From positions 1-5,989 of the forward strand of contig CALAEU010000201.1 of NCBI GenBank assembly GCA_937891215.1: 5,989 nt of DNA, written 5' to 3'. This DNA comes from an uncultured Clostridia bacterium. GTDB taxonomy: Bacteria; Bacillota_A; Clostridia; Oscillospirales; Acutalibacteraceae. Shown one piece after another: positions 1 to 5,927 of this stretch (positions within the stretch are counted from its first letter, which is position 1; every line of letters begins with the position of its first letter). Made by a program: the position numbers and the translations under genes. Below the pieces are notes generated by a model. The model did not search any database. It was given only the letters and a program-made list of their open reading frames with translations, and was not told where the DNA came from.

Positions 1-1094
1 TAGCAATGCTTTCAGAAGAATGTGAAAGACAAGGTCTTAAATTCGGTATTGCAATTTCACCACTCGACAGACACGCAAGTTGTTATGGTAAAGGCGAAGA
101 ATATAACGAGTATTTCAAGAAACTGTTAAGAGAAGTTCTTACAAAATACGGCGATATTTTCTATGTTCGTTTTGATGGTGCAGCAGAAGAAAATAAAAAT
201 GGTTACACTCAGGAATACGATTGGGAAGGTTACTACGAAGTTGTAAGAGAATGTCAACCAGATGCAGTAATTGCACTTGTTGGTCCTGATGTTCGTTGGT
301 ATGGTAACGAATGGGGTGTAATCCGTAAAAATGAGTGGAGTGTAGTGCCGAAATATTATAGCATTGAAGAAGCTATAAAACGAAGCAAAGAACCACCATC
401 GAGAAAAAATCTTAAACGCGAGAAAAAGCATGATATGGATTTAGGTTCAAGAAAAGCAATTAAAAAAGAATCTGAATTTATATGGTATCCTTGTGAAGTT
501 TCTGTTTCAATGCGTGACAGATGGTATTATCATAAAGAAGATGAATATTCTGCAAAAACAAAAGACAAATTACAAAAACTTTATTTGGAATCTGTTGGTG
601 CTAACTGTGCTTTAATGCTCGGTGTTCCACCAATGAAAGACGGTAGTTTTGCAGAGATGGATTATCAGATTTTAACGGCTTTTGGTAAAACACAGAAACA
701 GACTTATAATTATAAAGTTTCAAGTATTGCAGAAGTAACTGCAAGTAGTTCACTTTCACCAGAATATGATGTTAAAAATCTTGTTGATGCGGATGAAAAT
801 AAAACATGGAAACCTGCAAAAGATGATTTGGAGCCGGAGATTATTTTCACATTCAAAGAGAAAGATATGTTTGACAGAGTGCTTATGATGGAGCATATAA
901 AAAACGGTCAGCATGTGGAAGAATATGAAATTTATCTTGATACCGGTGACGGTAAATTCAAACGAATTGATAAAGGCGGAATTGTAGGGTATAAGAGAAT
1001 ACATAAAATAACCCCAACCGAAGTACAGAGATTAAAAATAAAAATCACATCTTACAGAGGCGAGTTGGAGTTGCAGGAAGTTACTTTGTATTAA
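1..1094 (+). CDS. GH29 alpha-L-fucosidase with C-terminal F5/8 (CBM32-like) domain, 5'-truncated by window edge
   Basis: Predicted glycoside hydrolase releasing L-fucose from host or plant glycans. The frame is open to the left edge (codon GCA at 3-5), so the ATG at 6 is internal; numbering below counts from it. Seen: a segment ending SPLDRH (18-23), FDGA (56-59) whose D57 matches the GH29 nucleophile, GPDVRWYGNE (93-102) whose E102 is the likely acid/base of the alpha-1,3/4-specific GH29-B group, NEWSVVP (109-115), DLGSR (145-149) and IWYPCEVSVS (159-168), all typical of GH29. Residues about 240-362 look like a discoidin/F5-8 type C sugar-binding domain (LVDADENKTW resembles the usual DGDxxTxW turn; terminal ELQEVTLY). 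Oddities: R55 occupies the position of the usual active-site Trp (VWFDG) and L20 replaces the Trp of SPWDRH. Secretion cannot be judged because the N-terminus is missing. The gene ends at its own terminator. Family assignment is firm; linkage specificity and activity are inference. Confidence 0.88.
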   Translation, partial: AMLSEECERQGLKFGIAISPLDRHASCYGKGEEYNEYFKKLLREVLTKYGDIFYVRFDGAAEENKNGYTQEYDWEGYYEVVRECQPDAVIALVGPDVRWYGNEWGVIRKNEWSVVPKYYSIEEAIKRSKEPPSRKNLKREKKHDMDLGSRKAIKKESEFIWYPCEVSVSMRDRWYYHKEDEYSAKTKDKLQKLYLESVGANCALMLGVPPMKDGSFAEMDYQILTAFGKTQKQTYNYKVSSIAEVTASSSLSPEYDVKNLVDADENKTWKPAKDDLEPEIIFTFKEKDMFDRVLMMEHIKNGQHVEEYEIYLDTGDGKFKRIDKGGIVGYKRIHKITPTEVQRLKIKITSYRGELELQEVTLY

Positions 1095-1101
1095 AATAAA
1101 G

Positions 1102-1135
1102 AAAAAACTACAACATATTTTGTTGTAGTTTTTTT
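1102..1135 (+). terminator. Rho-independent terminator of the fucosidase gene
   Basis: A perfect 14-bp inverted repeat lies eight bases after the stop codon: arm 1102-1115 (AAAAAACTACAACA) pairs with 1121-1134 across a 5-base loop. The 3' arm is followed by more T, giving the U-rich tail. The A-rich 5' side means it could also work on the other strand, but no minus-strand gene ends here. It separates the fucosidase from the dockerin gene. Confidence 0.85.
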
Positions 1136-1145
1136 CTGTATGTAA

Positions 1146-1174
1146 TTGCATTTTTGAAAATTTTATAGTATAAT
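1146..1174 (+). promoter_or_regulatory. Putative sigma-A promoter for the dockerin/CAP gene
   Basis: A perfect -10 box TATAAT lies at 1169-1174. The hexamer 17 bases upstream, TTGCAT (1146-1151), is a weak -35 match with the conserved TTG. Transcription would begin near 1181, leaving a leader of about 45 bases. The region is AT-rich, so chance matches are easy, but it sits just after a terminator and before a gene start. Because no terminator follows the dockerin/CAP gene, this may also be the promoter for metY and metA. Confidence 0.5.
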
Positions 1175-1225
1175 AATTTAGATTATATACTGAAATCAGT
1201 GATTATAGGTAAGGAGTTGTGTAAA

Positions 1226-1930
1226 ATGAAGCGTACAGTTAAAAAAATTGCAATAGTTTTTGTTGTAGTAGTGTTAATTGCTATGTCTTGTTTGCCTATG
1301 GTTGCTTTTGAGGTTAAGCGTTATTATGGTGACCTTGATAATGATGGTAAAGTCACCGTAACAGATGCAAGGAATATTTTGTGCGAGGCTATTGGTATTT
1401 ATGACAGTACTTTAGGTGAGCACGATTTTGCGGCAATAGATATAGATGGCGATGGTGTTCTTACCACAAAAGATGCACGTTTGGCTTTAAGAATTGCAGC
1501 ACAACTTGAAGCGAGAGAATTTATGCCGACTTATGAATTTAATAAACAGGAAGAAGAGATTTTAGGTCTTATTAATGCTTACAGAGATAAACAGAGCGAG
1601 GGTGAATTGCCTGAATTGATGCTTTCAAATGAACTTTCTGCTGCAGCAGACCAGGCGGCTATGGAATTCGCTTTGCAGACTGGTACTGCGTTAAGACGCG
1701 GTAACAAAACATATTACAATACATTACTTGATGAAAAGGGCATTTCTTATACTTTTGCAGATAAAGTAATGTGTGTTTCGACAACAAGTTACGCTCAGTG
1801 TTACGATAAAATGATGAGTGAATTACAAAGCAGAAAAGCATTTTTGAGTGAGAATTTCACCGAGATAGGTGTTGGTGCTTTCTCAAGAGATGGCAGAACA
1901 GTTTATTGGTGTATTATTTTTACAGATTAA
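1226..1930 (+). CDS. Exported protein: N-terminal dockerin-like domain plus degenerate CAP/SCP (YkwD-like) domain
   Basis: The ATG at 1226 (234 aa) is chosen because TAAGGAG at 1210-1216 lies 9 bases upstream; an earlier in-frame GTG at 1199 would put that site inside the gene. Residues 1-27 form a signal peptide: MKRTVKK, a hydrophobic core (8-26) and a likely cleavage after MVA. Residues 35-95 hold two 12-residue calcium loops of dockerin type, D36-x-D38-x-D40-G...D47 and D72-x-D74-x-D76-G...D83, each followed by DAR and a helix. Residues about 106-234 resemble the CAP fold: helix EEEILGLINAYR, then LPELMLSNELSAAADQAA, and the closing FTEIGVGAF...YWCIIF strand. The usual HxRPDG, GEN and GHR elements are not recognisable, so it may bind rather than catalyse. 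Known: dockerins dock onto cohesins at the cell surface; an N-terminal one is less common than a C-terminal one. The partner and role are unknown. metY begins 35 bases later with no terminator between. Confidence 0.8.
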   Translation: MKRTVKKIAIVFVVVVLIAMSCLPMVAFEVKRYYGDLDNDGKVTVTDARNILCEAIGIYDSTLGEHDFAAIDIDGDGVLTTKDARLALRIAAQLEAREFMPTYEFNKQEEEILGLINAYRDKQSEGELPELMLSNELSAAADQAAMEFALQTGTALRRGNKTYYNTLLDEKGISYTFADKVMCVSTTSYAQCYDKMMSELQSRKAFLSENFTEIGVGAFSRDGRTVYWCIIFTD

Positions 1931-1965
1931 CTTAAATAGTTGTTTGCTCGAAAGGAGATATTAAA

Positions 1966-3246
1966 ATGAGCGATTATAAAATAGAAACAAAATGTGTGCA
2001 GGGGGGGTACACACCAGGCAATGGTGAACCAAGACAAATCCCTATTATACAGAGTACAACTTTCAAATATGATACAAGTGAAGATATGGGTAAACTTTTT
2101 GACCTTGAAGCAACAGGTTATTTTTACTCAAGACTTCAGAATCCTACCTGCGATTTAGTTGCAGCAAAAATTGCAGAACTTGAAGGCGGTAGTGCCGCTA
2201 TGCTTACTGGTTCAGGTCAGGCAGCATCTTTCTATTCTGTATTCAATTTAGCATCAAATGGTGACCACGTTGTTAGTTCATCTGCTATTTATGGTGGTAC
2301 TTATAATCTTTTTGCAGTTACAATGAAAAGAATGGGTATTGAATTTACCTTTGTTTCACCAGATTGCACTGAAGAAGAATTGAACGCTGCATTTAAACCA
2401 AATACAAAGGCAGTTTTTGGCGAAACAATTGCAAACCCTGCTTTAGCCGTTCTCGATATTGAAAAATTCGCAAAAGCAGCACACGCACATGGTGTTCCGC
2501 TTATTATAGATAACACATTTGCAACACCTGTAAACTGCCGCCCTATTGAATGGGGTGCAGATATTGTTACACATTCAACTACAAAATATATTGATGGTCA
2601 CGGTGCATCTGTTGGTGGTTGTATTGTTGATTCAGGTAAATTTGACTGGATGGCACACGCCGACAAATTCCCTGGTCTTTGCACACCAGATGACAGTTAC
2701 CACGGTGTAACTTATGCTGAAAGATTCGGCAAAGAGGGCGCATTTATTACAAAAGCAACCGCACAACTTATGAGAGATTTAGGTTCAGTTCAATCTCCGC
2801 AAAGTGCATTTTATATTAATTTAGGACTTGAAAGTCTTCATGTTCGTATTAAAAGACATTGCGAAAATGCTCTTGCAGTAGCAAAATTCTTAAAAGAAAG
2901 CGATAAAATTGAATGGGTTACTTACGCAGGTCTTGAAGGCGATAAGTATTACGATTTAGCACAGAAATATCTTCCTGATGGTACTTGCGGTGTTGTAAGT
3001 TTCGGTGTTAAAGGCGGAAGAAAAGCTGCTGAAGAATTCATGAAAAAACTTAAAATGATTGCTATTGAAACTCATGTTGCAGACGCAAGAAGTTGCTGCT
3101 TGCACCCTGCAAGTGCAACACACCGTCAGATGAATGACGATGAACTCCGTGCAGCAGGTGTTTCACCAGATTTAGTTCGTCTTTCTTGTGGACTTGAGAA
3201 TTCTATTGATTTGATTAACGACCTTAAACAAGCGCTCGGAGAATAA
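1966..3246 (+). CDS. metY: O-acetylhomoserine sulfhydrylase (O-acetylhomoserine aminocarboxypropyltransferase)
   Basis: PLP enzyme of the Cys/Met metabolism gamma family that converts O-acetylhomoserine plus sulfide to homocysteine and acetate in the cytosol. The 426-aa length is normal for MetY and longer than typical MetB/MetC. AAAGGAG (1951-1957), 8 bases before the ATG, supports the start. Visible landmarks: GYTPGNGEPRQIPIIQSTTF (14-33), YSRLQNPT (54-61) whose Tyr/Arg contact the cofactor phosphate of the partner subunit, GSGQAA (82-87), IDNTFATP (181-188) with D182 pairing the PLP ring nitrogen, STTKYIDGHG (204-213) with K207 the Schiff-base lysine, HPASATHRQ (380-388), and LVRLSCGLEN (403-412) with R405 for the substrate carboxylate. 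The long segment at about 222-275 is typical of MetY rather than cystathionine synthases. metA downstream supplies its substrate. No SAM riboswitch or T-box precedes it. A run of seven G at 2001-2007 lies in the 5' coding region. Confidence 0.95.
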   Translation: MSDYKIETKCVQGGYTPGNGEPRQIPIIQSTTFKYDTSEDMGKLFDLEATGYFYSRLQNPTCDLVAAKIAELEGGSAAMLTGSGQAASFYSVFNLASNGDHVVSSSAIYGGTYNLFAVTMKRMGIEFTFVSPDCTEEELNAAFKPNTKAVFGETIANPALAVLDIEKFAKAAHAHGVPLIIDNTFATPVNCRPIEWGADIVTHSTTKYIDGHGASVGGCIVDSGKFDWMAHADKFPGLCTPDDSYHGVTYAERFGKEGAFITKATAQLMRDLGSVQSPQSAFYINLGLESLHVRIKRHCENALAVAKFLKESDKIEWVTYAGLEGDKYYDLAQKYLPDGTCGVVSFGVKGGRKAAEEFMKKLKMIAIETHVADARSCCLHPASATHRQMNDDELRAAGVSPDLVRLSCGLENSIDLINDLKQALGE

Positions 3247-3315
3247 TTCATAATGCGTAATGCGTAATTCGGAATTGAAGGGTCTGCAGGTGCCGAAATT
3301 CTTAATTTTTAATTT
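3244..3315. repeat. Heptad-rich intergenic repeat (possible MITE/REP-like remnant) between metY and metA
   Basis: Four back-to-back heptads start on the metY stop codon: TAATTCA (3244-3250), TAATGCG (3251-3257), TAATGCG (3258-3264) and TAATTCG (3265-3271). After a central block with CTGCAG, two identical TTAATTT heptads follow (3302-3315). The outer parts can pair imperfectly: GAATT at 3272-3276 with AATTC at 3297-3301, and CGTAATT at 3263-3269 with AATTTACG further out. The layout resembles small interspersed repeats that fill intergenic gaps in clostridial genomes, but copy number cannot be seen here. It contains no evident promoter or terminator, so metY and metA are probably still co-transcribed. 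Confidence 0.45.
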
Positions 3316-3333
3316 ACGAAGGGAGTGAGTATC

Positions 3334-4251
3334 TTGCCGATAAAAATTCCAAACGGACTTCCTGCTGTTGATATTTTGGCAGATGAAAATATATTTGTTA
3401 TGACGGATACAAGAGCAATTACGCAAGATATTCGTCCACTTAAAATTTTACTTCTTAATTTAATGCCTAAAAAAATTGAAACTGAAACACAACTTTCAAG
3501 ACTTTTAGGTAATTCACCTTTACAGGTTGAATTTGAATTGATTCACACAAAATCACATATTTCAAAAAATACTTCTCAGGAACATTTACTTGCTTTTTAC
3601 AAGACTTTTGACGATGTTAAACATCAGAAATTTGATGGTCTTATAATTACTGGTGCTCCGGTTGAAAAAATGGACTTTGAAGAAGTTGAATACTGGGAAG
3701 AACTCTGTGAGATAATGGAGTGGAGTAAAAAACATGTTACCAGTACATTTCACATCTGTTGGGGTGCTCAAGCTGGTCTTTATTACCACTATGGCATAAA
3801 TAAATTTCCGTTAGAAAAGAAACTTTCAGGTGTTTATAAACATACTGCCGATTATAAAAAGTCAATTCTTTTAAGAGGTTTTGATGATGAATTCTGGGTA
3901 CCACATTCAAGAAATACTACTGTTAAAAGAGAAGATATTGAAAAAGTACCTGAACTTAAAATTTTAGCTTCTTCCCACGATGCAGGTGTTTATATTGTTA
4001 CAACTGATAATGGTAAACAGATTTTTGTAACTGGTCATTCTGAATACGATGCAGATACTCTTAAAAATGAATATATAAGAGATTTGAATGCAGGTATTAA
4101 TCCCGATATTCCAGAGAATTATTTTCCGCAAGATAACCCTGATAATGAGCCTGTGGCAAATTGGCGTTCACACGCAACACTTCTTTACAATAACTGGCTT
4201 AATTACTTTGTTTATCAGACAACGCCTTATGACATTGAGAAAATAGAATAA
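3334..4251 (+). CDS. metA: Homoserine O-acetyltransferase (MetA family, acetyl-CoA type)
   Basis: Acetylates homoserine from acetyl-CoA, the first committed step of methionine synthesis, in the cytosol. The TTG at 3334 is chosen as start: AAGGGAG (3319-3325) lies 8 bases upstream, and the resulting [15 protein letters not shown] matches the E. coli MetA start MPIRVPDELPAV. A GTG at 3325 overlaps that ribosome site and is rejected. The 305-aa length is normal (E. coli 309). Numbering coincides with E. coli MetA: C142 (HICWGAQA) is the acyl-accepting nucleophile, and H235 and E237 in TGHSEYD are the other catalytic residues. Also visible are [19 protein letters not shown] (33-51) and [14 protein letters not shown] (100-113). 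E111 replaces the glycine of succinyl-specific enzymes, which in characterised homologues indicates acetyl-CoA use and fits MetY next door. It follows metY by 87 bases containing a repeat and ends in a perfect hairpin terminator. Confidence 0.94.
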   Translation: MPIKIPNGLPAVDILADENIFVMTDTRAITQDIRPLKILLLNLMPKKIETETQLSRLLGNSPLQVEFELIHTKSHISKNTSQEHLLAFYKTFDDVKHQKFDGLIITGAPVEKMDFEEVEYWEELCEIMEWSKKHVTSTFHICWGAQAGLYYHYGINKFPLEKKLSGVYKHTADYKKSILLRGFDDEFWVPHSRNTTVKREDIEKVPELKILASSHDAGVYIVTTDNGKQIFVTGHSEYDADTLKNEYIRDLNAGINPDIPENYFPQDNPDNEPVANWRSHATLLYNNWLNYFVYQTTPYDIEKIE

Positions 4252-4253
4252 AT

Positions 4254-4297
4254 AAAAAATTCGTTGCATTTCACGTTTAAATGCAACGAATTTTTTT
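4254..4297. terminator. Bidirectional hairpin terminator shared by metA and the convergent ACT-MBL gene
   Basis: A perfect 18-bp inverted repeat: arm 4254-4271 (AAAAAATTCGTTGCATTT) pairs with 4279-4296 around a 7-base loop (4272-4278). It is flanked by A-runs on the left and T-runs on the right, so both strands would yield a stem followed by U residues. It begins two bases after the metA stop and reaches into the stop codon of the minus-strand gene (4296-4298), so both convergent transcripts can end here. Confidence 0.9.
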
Positions 4298-5732
4298 ATA
4301 AATTTACAGAATAATCTTTTTTAAAACCATGTGCACCGAAGATTTGCCACTGACCTACTCCGAGTCGCTGCATAATCGCTTTTCTTTCTTCTGCACAAAG
4401 TGCTGGGTTTGTATCAACCGAAGTCATTAAAATTGGTGCATATTGATTGTACTCAGCTTGATCATGTGTCAATCCGTGTGTATTTATAAAAATATCACCG
4501 GTAAATGCGATGTGGTGAGTGTAATCAATCAATACGATTTCACCCGGTAAATGTCCGCCTTTGCCTTCATATACCTCAAAATGTAATTCTTCAAAATCGA
4601 AAAAACCGATTTGTGTTAAAGGTTCATTCAGATTTTCAATATTGTTCCACAATGTAACGATTTTTTCAGGGTTTACCGCTTTGTAAGATGTAAGTATTTT
4701 GCAAATATTTATATAAGGTTTGTGCAACGGATTTTTTTCACGGTATCCATCTTTTCCAAGAAATTCATTTTTTAAACATTGTGCTGTTCTGTGACTTGCA
4801 ATAATTTCGTCAAACATCGGTAATAAACCGCAATGGTCAACATCTGCGTGAGTAACTAGAATAGTTTTTCTGATATTTTCAAAATCAGGAATGTTTCTTT
4901 TAAAAAGTTTCTGCATTTCCTCACTGTAACAAGCGTAACCGCTGTCTATAAACAATATTTTATTATTACTCTTAACAATTATTGTGTTACTGCCACAAGG
5001 TGGCTCTATTAAAGTAATTTCAGTGTTGTCTGTTACTTTGTGTGTACTTATCCTGGGTATGAATGCTTTGCCTTTTGAAATACCTAAAAGCTCGGCAAAT
5101 TTGCTTATGCTATCAAAGGTTCTGTAAGGTGATAGGCCTTGTTCATCAAGAGTCTGCATTGCTAAATTGACATGAACTAACAATTCATTTCGCACATCTT
5201 CAGAAAGTCCCATAGTTTGAGAAAGTCCCATAACATAGGTGTTATAAAAAATGCTGTTATCGTAAACTTTTTCAGAACTGTTGTAATCAATTACACGGAC
5301 TTTACAAAGTTTTTCTGCTTCTCTGAGAAACTCTGAGATTTTATCAGAATCGTCAACATATAGCCCCATTTTAAATTGTTGGTAGTCTGTACCGTTTTCC
5401 TGAGAACTTATATAAGAAATATTGAAATTAAAGTTATTTATAAGCGTTAAAATGTTTGTAACACTACCGGGTATATCTTCTAAACAAAATTCAATTAATA
5501 CAACACTGGTTTTATCAGAGTTGCTTTGTAAATATCCGATTTTTTTGAGTTCAATATCAGCTTTGTTCAGTTGTTCTTCTGTTCCTTCTGCATCAATGAA
5601 TAAAGTGTGAGAGTCAACTGCTTTATTGTAACTTACACGGGTAATGTTTATTCCTAAAGCAGAAAAACATTTACTTGCTTTTAAAAAAGCACCTATATGG
5701 TTTGGCATTGATGTTACATATGTTTTTTTCAT
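4296..5732 (-). CDS. Fusion protein: two N-terminal ACT domains plus C-terminal metallo-beta-lactamase-fold hydrolase
   Basis: A 478-aa protein, apparently cytosolic (no signal peptide or membrane segment). The ATG at 5730-5732 has AGGTG five bases upstream (5738-5742). Residues 1-70 and 75-150 look like two ACT domains: MPNHIGAFLKA...INITRVSYN resembles the prephenate-dehydratase ACT turn (DxxGALxxx...INLTRIES), and LEDIPGSVTNIL...NISYISS repeats the pattern. Residues about 158-227 are a mostly helical linker I cannot assign. Residues about 238-470 form an MBL fold: FIDSG (261-265), THADVDHCG (294-302), GGHLPGEIVLID (392-403), FTGDIF (410-415) and GAHGF (466-470). These give ligands H295, D297, D299, H300, H394, D413 and H468, so the metal site looks complete, but with Asp instead of the usual second His (HxDxDH). 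Inference: ACT binding of an amino acid controls a hydrolase of unknown substrate. Transcription is convergent with metA and divergent from the tRNA. Confidence 0.85.
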   Translation of the reverse strand: MKKTYVTSMPNHIGAFLKASKCFSALGINITRVSYNKAVDSHTLFIDAEGTEEQLNKADIELKKIGYLQSNSDKTSVVLIEFCLEDIPGSVTNILTLINNFNFNISYISSQENGTDYQQFKMGLYVDDSDKISEFLREAEKLCKVRVIDYNSSEKVYDNSIFYNTYVMGLSQTMGLSEDVRNELLVHVNLAMQTLDEQGLSPYRTFDSISKFAELLGISKGKAFIPRISTHKVTDNTEITLIEPPCGSNTIIVKSNNKILFIDSGYACYSEEMQKLFKRNIPDFENIRKTILVTHADVDHCGLLPMFDEIIASHRTAQCLKNEFLGKDGYREKNPLHKPYINICKILTSYKAVNPEKIVTLWNNIENLNEPLTQIGFFDFEELHFEVYEGKGGHLPGEIVLIDYTHHIAFTGDIFINTHGLTHDQAEYNQYAPILMTSVDTNPALCAEERKAIMQRLGVGQWQIFGAHGFKKDYSVNL

Positions 5733-5775
5733 TCTATCACCTGACGTGTGTAACGAGTTGATTTTTTATTTAAAA

Positions 5776-5804
5776 ATCATAGCACAATTTAAGTTATAGT
5801 GCAA
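5776..5804 (-). promoter_or_regulatory. Putative sigma-A promoter of the ACT-MBL gene
   Basis: Reading the minus strand, TTGCAC (5804 to 5799) and TATGAT (5781 to 5776) are separated by exactly 17 bases and give a start near 5769, about 37 bases before the ATG. Both boxes match the consensus at most positions. An imperfect palindrome, GCAC-T-AT-N7-AT-T-GTGC, occupies 5782-5802, overlapping the -35 box and filling the spacer, which would suit a repressor site. Confidence 0.6.
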
Positions 5805-5881
5805 GACTATATAATAAGATTGGGTTGTTTTACTTGTAAGTGTCATTTTTTAAAATAAATTATAAAAATTTCAAAAAATCA

Positions 5882-5910
5882 TTGACATTTAAAATCTAAT
5901 GTGTTATTAT
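5882..5910 (+). promoter_or_regulatory. Consensus sigma-A promoter of the tRNA-Ser gene
   Basis: A perfect -35 box TTGACA (5882-5887) and a near-perfect -10 box TATTAT (5905-5910) are spaced by the ideal 17 bases. The start would fall near 5917, about 10 bases before the mature tRNA 5' end at 5928. Strong consensus promoters are expected for tRNA genes. Confidence 0.85.
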
Positions 5911-5927
5911 GTCACTCGTGAATAATT

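Noticed and set aside
126..431. 101-codon minus-strand reading frame inside the fucosidase gene
   Set aside because: It is antisense to well-conserved GH29 motifs, lacks a ribosome site and has low-complexity Phe/Ile-rich composition typical of a shadow frame.
756..1004. 82-codon minus-strand reading frame
   Set aside because: Shadow of the F5/8 domain of the fucosidase; Phe/Ile-rich with no recognisable family.
1199..1225. GTG at 1199 as start of the dockerin/CAP gene
   Set aside because: The strong TAAGGAG at 1210-1216 would lie inside the gene. The ATG at 1226 has ideal spacing and gives a normal signal peptide.
1280..1300. Possible lipoprotein signal (IAMSC) in the dockerin/CAP protein
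   Set aside because: The lipobox needs Leu/Val/Ile at -3 and a small residue at -2; here they are Ala and Met. A standard signal peptidase site after MVA fits better.
1931..1965. SAM riboswitch, T-box or independent promoter before metY
   Set aside because: Only 35 bases are available, with no conserved elements, no hairpin and no convincing -35/-10 pair. TATTAT at 1912-1917 has no good partner at about 17 bases.
3172..3426. 84-codon minus-strand reading frame across the metY-metA gap
   Set aside because: It overlaps conserved ends of both genes. Its middle is just the antisense translation of the heptad repeat, a common source of spurious small proteins.
5422..5610. 62-codon plus-strand reading frame
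   Set aside because: Antisense shadow of the ACT region of the minus-strand gene, with no ribosome site or known family.
5885..5902. ACATT-N8-AATGT inverted repeat within the tRNA promoter
   Set aside because: Five-base arms in very AT-rich DNA are expected by chance, and constitutive tRNA promoters rarely need an operator.
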